Shown in pieces: positions 1 to 6,248 of a stretch of 15,521 nucleotides of DNA. Numbering within the stretch: the stretch's first letter is position 1; each line of letters opens with the position of its first letter. The stretch is from Collinsella sp. AF23-2 (GTDB lineage: Bacteria; Actinomycetota; Coriobacteriia; Coriobacteriales; Coriobacteriaceae): assembly GCF_003459245.1 (NCBI RefSeq), contig NZ_QRVG01000015.1, positions 39,904 to 55,424 on the forward strand, written 5' to 3'. Below the pieces are notes generated by a model that saw only the letters and a list, made by a program, of their open reading frames with translations, was not told where the DNA came from and did not search any database. The position numbers were made by a program, and so were the translations under genes.

Positions 1-19
1 GCCTTCGGTGTCGGCCGGC

Positions 20-736
20 CTACCGCCTCTTCTTGCTCTTCTTCTGCTTGCGCTGCTTGCCCTTGGTCTCCTGGGGCTTGTCGCCCTGTTTTGCTTCGGC
101 AGCGGCCTTTTCTGCCTTCATCTTCTTGCGTTTGGTCTCGATGCGGAGTTTTTTGTTGATGCGCGTCTTAAGGAAGGGACCGAACTGCTCGGCATCGCCG
201 CGGACAAAGGTGTCCTTAGGGATCGTCACGCCCTGGTCGGCGAACATGGCCACAAAGATGCGCTCGCCGTCGAGCACGTGGTCGAGCTTTTCAAACGGGA
301 AGAACTGCGACTTGCCGCTCGTGCCCCAAACCATCAGGCCGTCCTCGTTGGCGGCGACGCGGCGATAGCGGCCACCCATGGACTCGTCGGCCTCAACGGC
401 GTCGATAAAGTCGCGGGCGAGGGTGTGGTGCAGGTTTTTGCTCCACCAGGCCAAAAAGGCGCCGAATACGATCAAGACGACGCCAAACTTGATCCAGTTG
501 CCACCGGCTACCAGCATGCCAATACCCAGCAGGGCGGCAATGGCGGCGGCGACATACAGGGAGCCGCGGCGTCTGGGCGAGGCGACCAGGCGGGCGAAGT
601 CGGTGACCAGATCGTTTTCGTACTGATACTCGTTGAGGTACAGGATGCCGTCATCGGCTGCTGCCCGCGCCTCGAGCGCGACCTCGACCTGGTCGGCTGC
701 TTCGGAGGGAATGAGGTTGCTCTCTGCGTCTGCCAT
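20..736 (-). CDS. YcxB-like membrane protein with Lys-rich tail
   Basis: A 238-residue protein. Two adjacent hydrophobic segments (about residues 59-77 and 82-98) follow a charged cytoplasmic N-terminus and form a helical hairpin. They are followed by a soluble domain (about 125-192) resembling the YcxB-like family: an 'NEDGL' strand, then an aromatic 'FFPFEKLDHV' stretch and the 'TIPKDTF' motif near the end. The last 45 residues are extremely Lys/Arg-rich (it ends KKSKKRR), which could bind nucleic acid or acidic lipids. The start codon at 736 has an AGGAG (747-751 on the complement) about 10 nt upstream. It is divergent from dnaX. The family has no well-defined biochemical function. The family call rests on fold-like features and one motif, so it is moderate; the reading frame itself is secure. 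Confidence 0.75.
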   Translation of the reverse strand: MADAESNLIPSEAADQVEVALEARAAADDGILYLNEYQYENDLVTDFARLVASPRRRGSLYVAAAIAALLGIGMLVAGGNWIKFGVVLIVFGAFLAWWSKNLHHTLARDFIDAVEADESMGGRYRRVAANEDGLMVWGTSGKSQFFPFEKLDHVLDGERIFVAMFADQGVTIPKDTFVRGDAEQFGPFLKTRINKKLRIETKRKKMKAEKAAAEAKQGDKPQETKGKQRKQKKSKKRR

Positions 737-851
737 ACTCTTTGGACTCCTATCGCGGCGGGCTCGCCGTACGGGTTATTATGAGTGCAGTATGCCGTGC
801 GACCGCATGGCCGCCGCGGCAACAAGACTCAGTATACCCGGGGGAGCACCC
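737..851. promoter_or_regulatory. Divergent intergenic region upstream of dnaX and the YcxB-like gene
   Basis: This 115-bp spacer must hold both divergent promoters. On the plus strand TATTAT (777-782) and TATACC (833-838) resemble -10 boxes, but the second lies too close to the dnaX start for a normal leader. On the minus strand CATAAT, overlapping 778-785, is a possible -10. No convincing -35 partner was found for any of them. The dnaX ribosome binding site is GGGGGAG just before 847. I looked for an SRP RNA gene here, often a dnaX neighbour in other bacteria, and saw none. Confidence 0.3.
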
Positions 852-3332
852 ATGGAATCGTTGTACCGAAAGTATCGCCCGCTCACCTTTGACTCCGTGG
901 TGGGCCAGCAGCATATCGTCTCGACGCTCGAGCACGCCATCACCGAGGGGCGTCTGTCCCACGCCTACCTGTTCTGCGGACCGCGCGGCACGGGCAAGAC
1001 CACCATGGCGCGCATTCTGGCCAAGGCGCTGCTGTGCCGCAATGCCGAGGCGGCGCGCGCCGAGGGTGCAAGCGGCTGCATGCCCGACGGTACTTGCGAG
1101 GAGTGCGAGCTCATTGCCGAGGGTAACCACCCCGATGTCTACGAGCTCGATGCCGCCTCCCGCACGGGCGTGGACAATGTGCGCGAGGAAATCATCAACT
1201 CCGTCAACTTTGCCCCGGTGCGCGGCAAGTACAAGATCTATATCATCGACGAGGTCCACATGCTCACGACGGCGGCGTTCAACGCGCTGCTCAAGACGCT
1301 CGAGGAGCCGCCGGCACACGTGATCTTTGTGCTGTGCACCACCGACCCGCAAAAGATTCTGGAGACCATCCTCTCGCGCTGCCAGCGTTTCGATTTCCAT
1401 CGCATCGGCAACGAGGATATTGAGCGTCGCCTGGCATACGTGTGCGAGCAGGAGGGCTTCGATTACGACGATGAGGCGCTGGCTATCGTGGCGCGCCATG
1501 CCAAGGGCGGCATGCGCGACGCGTTGTCCACGCTGGAACAGCTGAGCGTCTTTGGCAACGGTTCTGTGCATGCGGACGACGCCCGCTCGCTTTTAGGCGA
1601 GGTTTCGGACCAGATTCTGGGCGAGTTTGCCCGCGCCATTGCCGATCGCAATGTTGCCGAGCTCTATGGACTGATCCGTGCGCAGGTCGAGGAAGGAAAC
1701 GACCTGCTGGAGCTGACGCGCGACCTGGTGGCGCATGTGCGTGACGTGTACGTTGCCTGCGTTGCCGGTGCCCGTGCCGAGCTGTTTGAGGGCGGCTCCG
1801 AGCAGGCCGAGGCGCTTGCTGCCGAGGCCGCTGCCTTTGGCGAGCATCCTGCCGACCGCCTGGCCCGTGTGCTGACGGTGCTCGACGATGCCGCACTGGA
1901 GATGAGGGGCGCGAGCGACGTGCGCCTGGTGCTCGAGATCGCCTGCACGCGCCTGGCACGTCCCGAGGCCGATTTAACGATTGAGGCATTGGCCGAGCGC
2001 GTGGCTCGCTTGGAGGCCATGGTTGCCAACGGCGCCGTGCCGGCGAGCGTGGCTGCTGCTCAGGCCGCCGCGCCTGCAGCATCCGTACCCGCTGCTGCCC
2101 AGCAGCCGACGCTCATTTCGGGCGCCCGTGCTGCCGCTCCGGCGGCATCCGCTGCCCCCGCTGGTACGTCCGCGCGCCAGGGCGGTATGCCTTGGGACCG
2201 TGGTGCTGCTGTTCCGGCTGCCCAGCCTGCGTCCCGTTCTGCGTCCGTGTCAGCTTCCAAGCCTGCAGCGCCTGCACCTCAGCCTGCGTCGACTCCGACG
2301 CCTCAGCCCGTTGCGGCTCCCGCGCCTGCCACCGCTCCGGCACCTAAGCCCCAGTCCAACAATGCCGCCCAGGTTGCCGCCGCCGGTACTGCCGAGACGC
2401 CCGCGGTCGAGGATGCCGGAGAGCTGCAGCGCAAATGGGCCGAGGTTGTCGAGCGTGTCAAGGCGCGTCAGGCTTCCTACGCGGGGCTTTTGCTCAATGC
2501 CCGCGCCACGGCTGACGACGGCTCCAGGCTCACGGTCTCGTTCCCCGCGGGCTCGACCTTTGCCATCAAGATGCTTGGACGCGCCGACACGCAGTCGGTG
2601 GTCCTGCCGACAGTCAGTGCGGTCTTCGGTCGTCGTACCGTCGACTATGTCCTGGATGGGGGTGGCACGCCGGCTCCTCAACATGAGGAGCATTCTCCAT
2701 CTGCACGGGCTGCGGTATCTGCGGACCCGCAACCCGTGTCCTCGGCGGCCCCTGCATCCTCGAGCGCCAGCGCGACGCAGCCAAAAGCAGCACCGATAGC
2801 GGCGCCGACCCCGTCGGCGCCTAAGCCCGTCATGGCCAAACCGGCTGCTCCGACACCCGCGCCCAAGCCTGCCTCGCCCGCGCCCAAGTCGTCTGACCTG
2901 GGCAAAGCCCCCTGGCTGCGCTCCGACAACCCCGCCGGCGCTCCTGCCACGGGCAAGCTCCCGACCGAGCCCGCGCCCCGAGCGCCCGAGCGCGCGTCCG
3001 CTCCCAAGGCTCAGCCCGCCGCGCCGTCTGCGCCATGGGAATCCGAGCAGGTTCCCTACGACGATGCCATGGTTGGCGGTTTTGTTGCCGATGCTGGTGG
3101 GGACGATCTGCCTCCGTTCGACGTGCCGGGTGCGGCGTCCGCGCCCAAGTCCGCTGCAACTGCCCCCAAAGAGGAGGACGCTCCTGCAGCTCCCTGGGAG
3201 TCCAACTCCGGTGCGGGCGGCCCCTTCGGCCATCAGGGTGCAGCCCCGAGCATCCCGCAGACCGAGGACGAGGCCAAAGCCCTCATCCGCAGCGTCTTCG
3301 GCCAGTCCACCATCTTCAAGCCGGTGGAGTAG
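852..3332 (+). CDS. dnaX: DNA polymerase III gamma/tau subunit
   Basis: Clamp-loader ATPase subunit that opens and loads the beta sliding clamp and tethers polymerase III at the replication fork. The N-terminal AAA+ module shows Walker A GPRGTGKT (residues 43-50), four zinc-binding cysteines (C62, C76, C82, C85), Walker B IIDEVH (131-136), the EEPP motif and the SRC motif (175-177) carrying the trans-acting arginine. The helical clamp-loader region runs to about residue 400. A small folded C-terminal domain lies at about 524-603. It is flanked by two Ala/Pro-rich, apparently disordered linkers (about 410-520 and 605-800), with a short tail ending FKPVE. At 826 residues it is longer than typical DnaX (E. 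coli tau is 643), all from linker expansion. The start at 852 is set by GGGGGAG and by alignment to the family N-terminus MESLYRKYRP. No frameshift slippery site was seen. Confidence 0.97.
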   Translation: MESLYRKYRPLTFDSVVGQQHIVSTLEHAITEGRLSHAYLFCGPRGTGKTTMARILAKALLCRNAEAARAEGASGCMPDGTCEECELIAEGNHPDVYELDAASRTGVDNVREEIINSVNFAPVRGKYKIYIIDEVHMLTTAAFNALLKTLEEPPAHVIFVLCTTDPQKILETILSRCQRFDFHRIGNEDIERRLAYVCEQEGFDYDDEALAIVARHAKGGMRDALSTLEQLSVFGNGSVHADDARSLLGEVSDQILGEFARAIADRNVAELYGLIRAQVEEGNDLLELTRDLVAHVRDVYVACVAGARAELFEGGSEQAEALAAEAAAFGEHPADRLARVLTVLDDAALEMRGASDVRLVLEIACTRLARPEADLTIEALAERVARLEAMVANGAVPASVAAAQAAAPAASVPAAAQQPTLISGARAAAPAASAAPAGTSARQGGMPWDRGAAVPAAQPASRSASVSASKPAAPAPQPASTPTPQPVAAPAPATAPAPKPQSNNAAQVAAAGTAETPAVEDAGELQRKWAEVVERVKARQASYAGLLLNARATADDGSRLTVSFPAGSTFAIKMLGRADTQSVVLPTVSAVFGRRTVDYVLDGGGTPAPQHEEHSPSARAAVSADPQPVSSAAPASSSASATQPKAAPIAAPTPSAPKPVMAKPAAPTPAPKPASPAPKSSDLGKAPWLRSDNPAGAPATGKLPTEPAPRAPERASAPKAQPAAPSAPWESEQVPYDDAMVGGFVADAGGDDLPPFDVPGAASAPKSAATAPKEEDAPAAPWESNSGAGGPFGHQGAAPSIPQTEDEAKALIRSVFGQSTIFKPVE

Positions 3333-3353
3333 CTGCGCAGGCGGGTATACTGC

Positions 3354-3827
3354 TCAAGAAGAGAACCCCTTGCCCGGGCGCATCTGTATTTCGGACATGT
3401 GCAACGTGGTGCCGCGTATATCGCATTCGAGCAGACAAGCGCGTGACGGTCGGCCTAGGATGCTGAGGTCGATACGATACGTCGCATGGCCGTCCGTGTA
3501 CTCGACTTGCTCGGCGTTGACGGTTGCTCCGATTGTAAATAAAGAGCCCAGTTCGGCATCGACAATCTTGGAGTCCTTTATCTTGACCTTGAACTCTTGG
3601 TAGAGGGACGGGCTGTTGTAGTAAATGGTTCGGGTTCCGTCGGTGCATTCATCGGTCGTCTCCCATTTGACGACGGGCTGGTCCGAGCTGGCTATCAGCA
3701 GTTCTGCTCCAAAAGCTATGGCATGGGTGATGACAACCAGCAATGCCCAGCCGACAAAGAGATAGAGAACCACATATGCAACGGGGTGTTTTGAGCGGAT
3801 GTTTTGGAGCGCGTCGGGGGCATTCAT
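3354..3827 (-). CDS. Small single-pass membrane protein, unknown function
   Basis: A 157-residue protein I do not recognise. A short N-terminal segment (MNAPDALQNIRSKHP) leads into one long hydrophobic helix (about residues 16-45). A roughly 110-residue polar domain follows, rich in beta-prone stretches (YQEFKVKIKDSKIVDAEL, then VEYTDGHATYRIDL), with cysteines at 61, 131 and 135. This suggests a membrane-anchored protein with a small extracytoplasmic beta domain. The start at 3827 has a good GGAGG (3834-3838 on the complement). It sits between dnaX and ybaB in opposite orientation, its stop only 21 nt from the dnaX stop. No hairpin terminator is visible between the two convergent stops. Codon use is less GC-biased than in its neighbours, consistent with later insertion into the dnaX-ybaB-recR block. 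Confidence 0.75.
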   Translation of the reverse strand: MNAPDALQNIRSKHPVAYVVLYLFVGWALLVVITHAIAFGAELLIASSDQPVVKWETTDECTDGTRTIYYNSPSLYQEFKVKIKDSKIVDAELGSLFTIGATVNAEQVEYTDGHATYRIDLSILGRPSRACLLECDIRGTTLHMSEIQMRPGKGFSS

Positions 3828-3861
3828 GGGGCACCTCCAAATTGCAATCTATGACAATCAA

Positions 3862-3867
3862 ATTATA
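3862..3867 (-). promoter_or_regulatory. Probable -10 box for the small membrane protein gene
   Basis: Read on the minus strand this is a perfect TATAAT preceded by GG, about 35 nt upstream of the start codon at 3827. No clear -35 hexamer lies 16-18 nt further upstream, so the assignment rests on the -10 alone. Confidence 0.5.
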
Positions 3868-3969
3868 CCCTGCCGCCATGTGCTCCGCCTCGAGCAGCGG
3901 TTTGGCATTTAGCTATTTAGTGGCACACATGAAATGCCGGATTCGGCTCTACTAGATTGAGTATGCGAT

Positions 3970-4004
3970 ATTATGCAACCTTGCATAATTCGGCCTTGCA
4001 TAAT
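3970..4004. promoter_or_regulatory. TTGCATAAT inverted repeat plus third half-site
   Basis: ATTATGCAACCTTGCATAAT (3970-3989) is a perfect 9-bp inverted repeat around a CC spacer. A third copy of the half-site, TTGCATAAT, follows in direct orientation at 3996-4004. This AT-rich palindrome stands out in the 339-bp gap (3828-4166) and looks like an operator for a dimeric regulator acting on ybaB-recR or on the divergent membrane-protein gene. Each half-site also contains CATAAT, close to a -10 box, so promoter function is the main alternative. A related half-site lies upstream of arcC. The rest of the gap holds only short weak hairpins and no convincing gene. Confidence 0.5.
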
Positions 4005-4082
4005 CTTTGCGCGTGGTTTGTATTAGAGGACATGTATATCGACTGAGGTAGCGTGTCCGCCCCGCTTGCTTGCCCCGCGCCG

Positions 4083-4091
4083 TGGTACGAT
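4083..4091 (+). promoter_or_regulatory. Possible extended -10 promoter for ybaB-recR
   Basis: TGGTACGAT has the extended -10 form TG-N-TANNNT, about 75 nt upstream of the ybaB start. TTGCTT at 4066-4071 could be a weak -35, but the 14-nt spacing is short. This is the best promoter match before ybaB, and it would give a leader of about 70 nt. Confidence 0.35.
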
Positions 4092-4166
4092 TTTTGAGTT
4101 TGAAAGTCCCGTCGCGCTCCGGCTGCCCTTGCAGCTTGTCGCGCGGCCGCACGTAAAGGAGCCATC

Positions 4167-4487
4167 ATGGCCGGTATGAACATGCAGCAAATGATGAAGC
4201 AGGCTCGCAAGATGCAGGAGCAGCTTGCCGCCGCGCAGGAAAACCTTAAGTCCCAGACCGTCGACGCCTCTGCCGGCGGCGGCATGGTCAAGGTGACCGT
4301 TAACGGCGAGATGGAGCTCGTCAACCTCACCATCGACCCCGATGCCCTCGATCCCGAGGACGTCGATATGCTGCAGGACATGATCATGGCTGCCGTCAAC
4401 GAGGCCGTCCGCGGTGTCAACGAGCTTGCCAACAAGCAGATGGGCGCCATCACCGGCGGCCTCAACATCCCGGGCATGCCGTTCTAA
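4167..4487 (+). CDS. ybaB: YbaB/EbfC-family nucleoid-associated protein
   Basis: A 106-residue DNA-binding protein of the YbaB/EbfC family, which forms small dimers that coat or bridge DNA and is commonly encoded between dnaX and recR. The sequence fits the family: a Met/Gln-rich amphipathic N-terminal helix ([17 protein letters not shown]), then the conserved glycine-rich turn with a beta sheet (about residues 37-56: [20 protein letters not shown]), '[18 protein letters not shown]' leading into a helix over the 'AAVNEA' region, and a short C-terminal tail ending GMPF. Length and order are normal. The start is fixed by AAAGGAG 5 nt upstream. The gene is followed 13 nt later by recR, presumably on the same mRNA. 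Confidence 0.95.
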   Translation: MAGMNMQQMMKQARKMQEQLAAAQENLKSQTVDASAGGGMVKVTVNGEMELVNLTIDPDALDPEDVDMLQDMIMAAVNEAVRGVNELANKQMGAITGGLNIPGMPF

Positions 4488-4500
4488 GACACGCATATAT

Positions 4501-5097
4501 ATGAGTGCGAATCACAGTCTGCAAAAACTGCTCGATGAGCTGGGCCGCCTGCCGGGCATTGGCCCCAAGTCGGCTCAGCGCATCGCCTATTACCTGTTGG
4601 AGGCTGACGCCGAGGAGGCGCGCCGCCTGGCCGAGGCCATTCTGGAGGTTAAGCAGGAAGTGCATTTTTGCAGCCGCTGCTTTAACTACGCCACCGCTGA
4701 CGAGTGCTCCATCTGCCAGGATTCGATGCGCGACACCACTCGCATTTGCGTGGTGGGCGAGCCGCGCGATGTCCAGGCGATTGAGCGCACGGGCAGCTAC
4801 CACGGTCTCTACCACGTATTGGGCGGCGTGATCAGCCCCATGGACAAGATTGGTCCCGAGCAGCTGCACATCCGCGAGCTGCTGGCGCGTTTGGGCCACG
4901 AGGATATCCATGAGGTCATCATCGCCACCAACCCCAATATTGAGGGCGAGACCACGGCGAGCTACCTGGCCCGCACTATCAAGCCGCTGGGCGTCGAGGT
5001 GTCGCGTCTGGCGAGCGGCCTGCCCGTGGGCGGCGACCTGGAGTATGCCGACGAGCTTACGCTTGGGCGCGCCATTGAGGACCGTCGCACGATTTAG
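4501..5097 (+). CDS. recR: Recombination mediator protein RecR
   Basis: RecR, the ring-forming DNA clamp that with RecO (and RecF) loads RecA at gaps during recombinational repair. The 198-residue length is typical. Visible parts are an N-terminal helix-hairpin-helix region with [17 protein letters not shown] (residues 17-33), a four-cysteine zinc site (C57, C60, C69, C72), a Toprim domain beginning [10 protein letters not shown] (81-90), and the C-terminal [18 protein letters not shown] stretch (170-187) that is highly conserved in RecR. The gene starts 13 nt after ybaB, but the ATG is preceded by CATATAT with no Shine-Dalgarno-like sequence, so translation probably depends on coupling to ybaB. 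The frame stays open upstream into ybaB, but ATG 4501 gives the family-standard N-terminus. Confidence 0.96.
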   Translation: MSANHSLQKLLDELGRLPGIGPKSAQRIAYYLLEADAEEARRLAEAILEVKQEVHFCSRCFNYATADECSICQDSMRDTTRICVVGEPRDVQAIERTGSYHGLYHVLGGVISPMDKIGPEQLHIRELLARLGHEDIHEVIIATNPNIEGETTASYLARTIKPLGVEVSRLASGLPVGGDLEYADELTLGRAIEDRRTI

Positions 5098-5134
5098 GTG
5101 GCGAGCCTGCTCCTGCCGTATGTCTTCATCGCGA

Positions 5135-5164
5135 CGCACGGGGCAGTCATAATTTCCCCGTGCG
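5135..5164 (+). terminator. Hairpin after recR, possible terminator
   Basis: CGCACGGGG (5135-5143) pairs perfectly with CCCCGTGCG (5156-5164) over a 12-nt loop, 38 nt after the recR stop. The following bases (ACTATAAGTTTG) are not a proper U-tract, so termination may be inefficient, or the hairpin may only stabilise the 3' end of the ybaB-recR message. Confidence 0.5.
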
Positions 5165-5172
5165 ACTATAAG

Positions 5173-5201
5173 TTTGTTGTGCAACAAAGATACTTTGTAT
5201 C
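5173..5201. promoter_or_regulatory. Operator-like palindromes upstream of the kinase operon
   Basis: Two adjacent inverted repeats: TTTGTTG-TG-CAACAAA (5173-5188) and GATAC-TTT-GTATC (5189-5201). The first shares the core GTTG(T/C)GCAAC with the palindrome at 5249-5258 about 70 bp downstream. This is the arrangement expected of a dimeric repressor or activator binding at two sites upstream of the operon that starts at 5343. No gene fits in the 245-bp spacer 5098-5342. Confidence 0.45.
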
Positions 5202-5248
5202 CGCTTATCGCATGGATGCTTCCACTCGCATCCTTAATTTGCCCATTC

Positions 5249-5278
5249 GTTGCGCAACCTTTTGGGTTCGCTGATACA
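5249..5278 (+). promoter_or_regulatory. Probable promoter of the kinase operon, overlapped by a palindrome
   Basis: TTGCGC (5250-5255) and GATACA (5273-5278) are separated by 17 nt, fitting a sigma-70-type promoter with a transcription start near 5285. The -35 is embedded in GTTGCGCAAC (5249-5258), a perfect 10-bp palindrome related to the one at 5176-5185, so a bound regulator would directly occlude RNA polymerase. Both hexamers are imperfect matches. Confidence 0.45.
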
Positions 5279-5302
5279 CTCAAATATGGATTCGAATGAA
5301 TG

Positions 5303-5330
5303 CGCCGCTCCCGAGCGGCGTGTTTTTGTT
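5303..5330 (+). terminator. Terminator-like hairpin in the 5' leader, candidate attenuator
   Basis: CGCCGCTC (5303-5310) pairs perfectly with GAGCGGCG (5313-5320), effectively a 7-bp stem with a CCCG tetraloop, followed by TGTTTTTGTT. This has the form of an intrinsic terminator, yet it ends directly at the GGAGGAG ribosome binding site (5331-5337) of the downstream gene. Placed after the probable promoter at 5250-5278, it would stop most transcripts before the operon unless antitermination occurs. Alternatively it terminates read-through from recR. Confidence 0.55.
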
Positions 5331-5342
5331 GGAGGAGAACGC

Positions 5343-6248
5343 ATGCGGCCCGGTGGCACTCAGACAAAGCGCGGCGCCGCGGTGCGCATGCGACGCCGAC
5401 TGGGCTTGGCGCCGCGGGCGTACGCACTGCTGTCTTGCTCGCTGGTGCTGGTCATAGCTGGCGTTTCTGCCTATGGCATGACCGTGCCGTCCATGATGCA
5501 GGCACATGCCGCACGCGAACCGCGCGTGGGGCATGAGGTCAAAAGTGATCTGGGCACCACGACTGGATATGCTTGGGCAAGTGTGGTCGCGCATATTGTG
5601 TTTGGCACCGACGACGCGGACGGCGCCGAGGCCCCGGACAACGAAGTCACGCTTGCCAATGGCAAAACCATCGTGCTCACCAACACCAAGATCATCGATC
5701 GGTTGTCCAACAATAGCGTGGCGGCAACGGTGAATAAGGTCGAGCAGCAGAAGGAACAGGACGCCCAGCAGTCCGGAAAGCCCGGTAACTCGGATACTTC
5801 TGGCTCCGGCTCGGATTCGTCGAGTTCGGGCGGCGGTTCTGGATCGGGTTCCTCTGCCGGAGGGTCTGGAAACGGCGGCTCGATGGGCGGCAACGCTGAC
5901 AACGATGCAAACTCCGGTGGCCTTTCCGCTGCTGAGGAAGAGAGCATTCACAGTTGGCTTGTGACCAAGTACAACATGCTCGACGGCTATGTTTCTCGTG
6001 CCAATGACGTGGTTTCGACCTATAACTCTACGGGAGATCCCAGGCCGTGCGACAGCCTGGTCGGGGAGATGTTTGTCATTCGAGCCGAGTTCGGTCGTCA
6101 GACATTCTCGCCCCGGTCAAAGTGGTATCAGCAGTATGCCAATCTGTGGGGCTGTTACACCAACCTATGTCAATGGGTCGGCCATTACGGCGATGATGAC
6201 GTTGCGCTCGGTAACTTCAACAATAACATGGCGGCGCTTGCCCTATGA
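5343..6248 (+). CDS. Secreted or membrane-anchored protein with Ser/Gly linker, kinase operon
   Basis: A 301-residue protein not recognised from any named family. The basic N-terminus (KRGAAVRMRRRLG) precedes a hydrophobic segment (about residues 26-46). AHA-AREP at about 55-60 could be a signal peptidase site; if it is uncleaved, the protein stays anchored by one helix. A small domain (about 65-135) is followed by a flexible Ser/Gly/Asn linker (about 145-193) with many SGSG-type steps, then a roughly 105-residue helical C-terminal domain rich in Trp/Tyr with C236, C271 and C276. The linker suggests a presented extracytoplasmic domain. The start at 5343 is chosen for GGAGGAG 5 nt upstream; in-frame ATG 5286 and TTG 5250 lack a good site. 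The stop overlaps the kinase start by 4 nt (ATGA). Its position suggests a sensor, ligand or substrate of that kinase, which is inference. Confidence 0.75.
   Translation: MRPGGTQTKRGAAVRMRRRLGLAPRAYALLSCSLVLVIAGVSAYGMTVPSMMQAHAAREPRVGHEVKSDLGTTTGYAWASVVAHIVFGTDDADGAEAPDNEVTLANGKTIVLTNTKIIDRLSNNSVAATVNKVEQQKEQDAQQSGKPGNSDTSGSGSDSSSSGGGSGSGSSAGGSGNGGSMGGNADNDANSGGLSAAEEESIHSWLVTKYNMLDGYVSRANDVVSTYNSTGDPRPCDSLVGEMFVIRAEFGRQTFSPRSKWYQQYANLWGCYTNLCQWVGHYGDDDVALGNFNNNMAALAL

Noticed and set aside
8..784. 258-codon plus-strand frame opposite the YcxB-like gene
   Set aside because: The minus-strand frame has a ribosome binding site, membrane helices and a family motif; the plus-strand text is a low-complexity shadow.
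633..851. Upstream extension of dnaX with 73 extra in-frame codons
   Set aside because: DnaX proteins begin at or near MxxLYRKYRP, and the good GGGGGAG site precedes ATG 852. The extension overlaps the divergent gene.
737..851. SRP (4.5S) RNA gene upstream of dnaX
   Set aside because: The conserved SRP apical motif (GGTCAGG with GGAAG and AGCAGC) is absent.
852..3332. Programmed frameshift in dnaX producing a short gamma form
   Set aside because: No A/T-rich slippery heptamer followed by a stem-loop was found in the middle of the gene.
4031..4045. A four-codon ATG-TAT-ATC-GAC-TGA frame after AGAGGAC upstream of ybaB
   Set aside because: It is too short to be distinguished from chance and is not linked to any hairpin or amino-acid run suggestive of attenuation.
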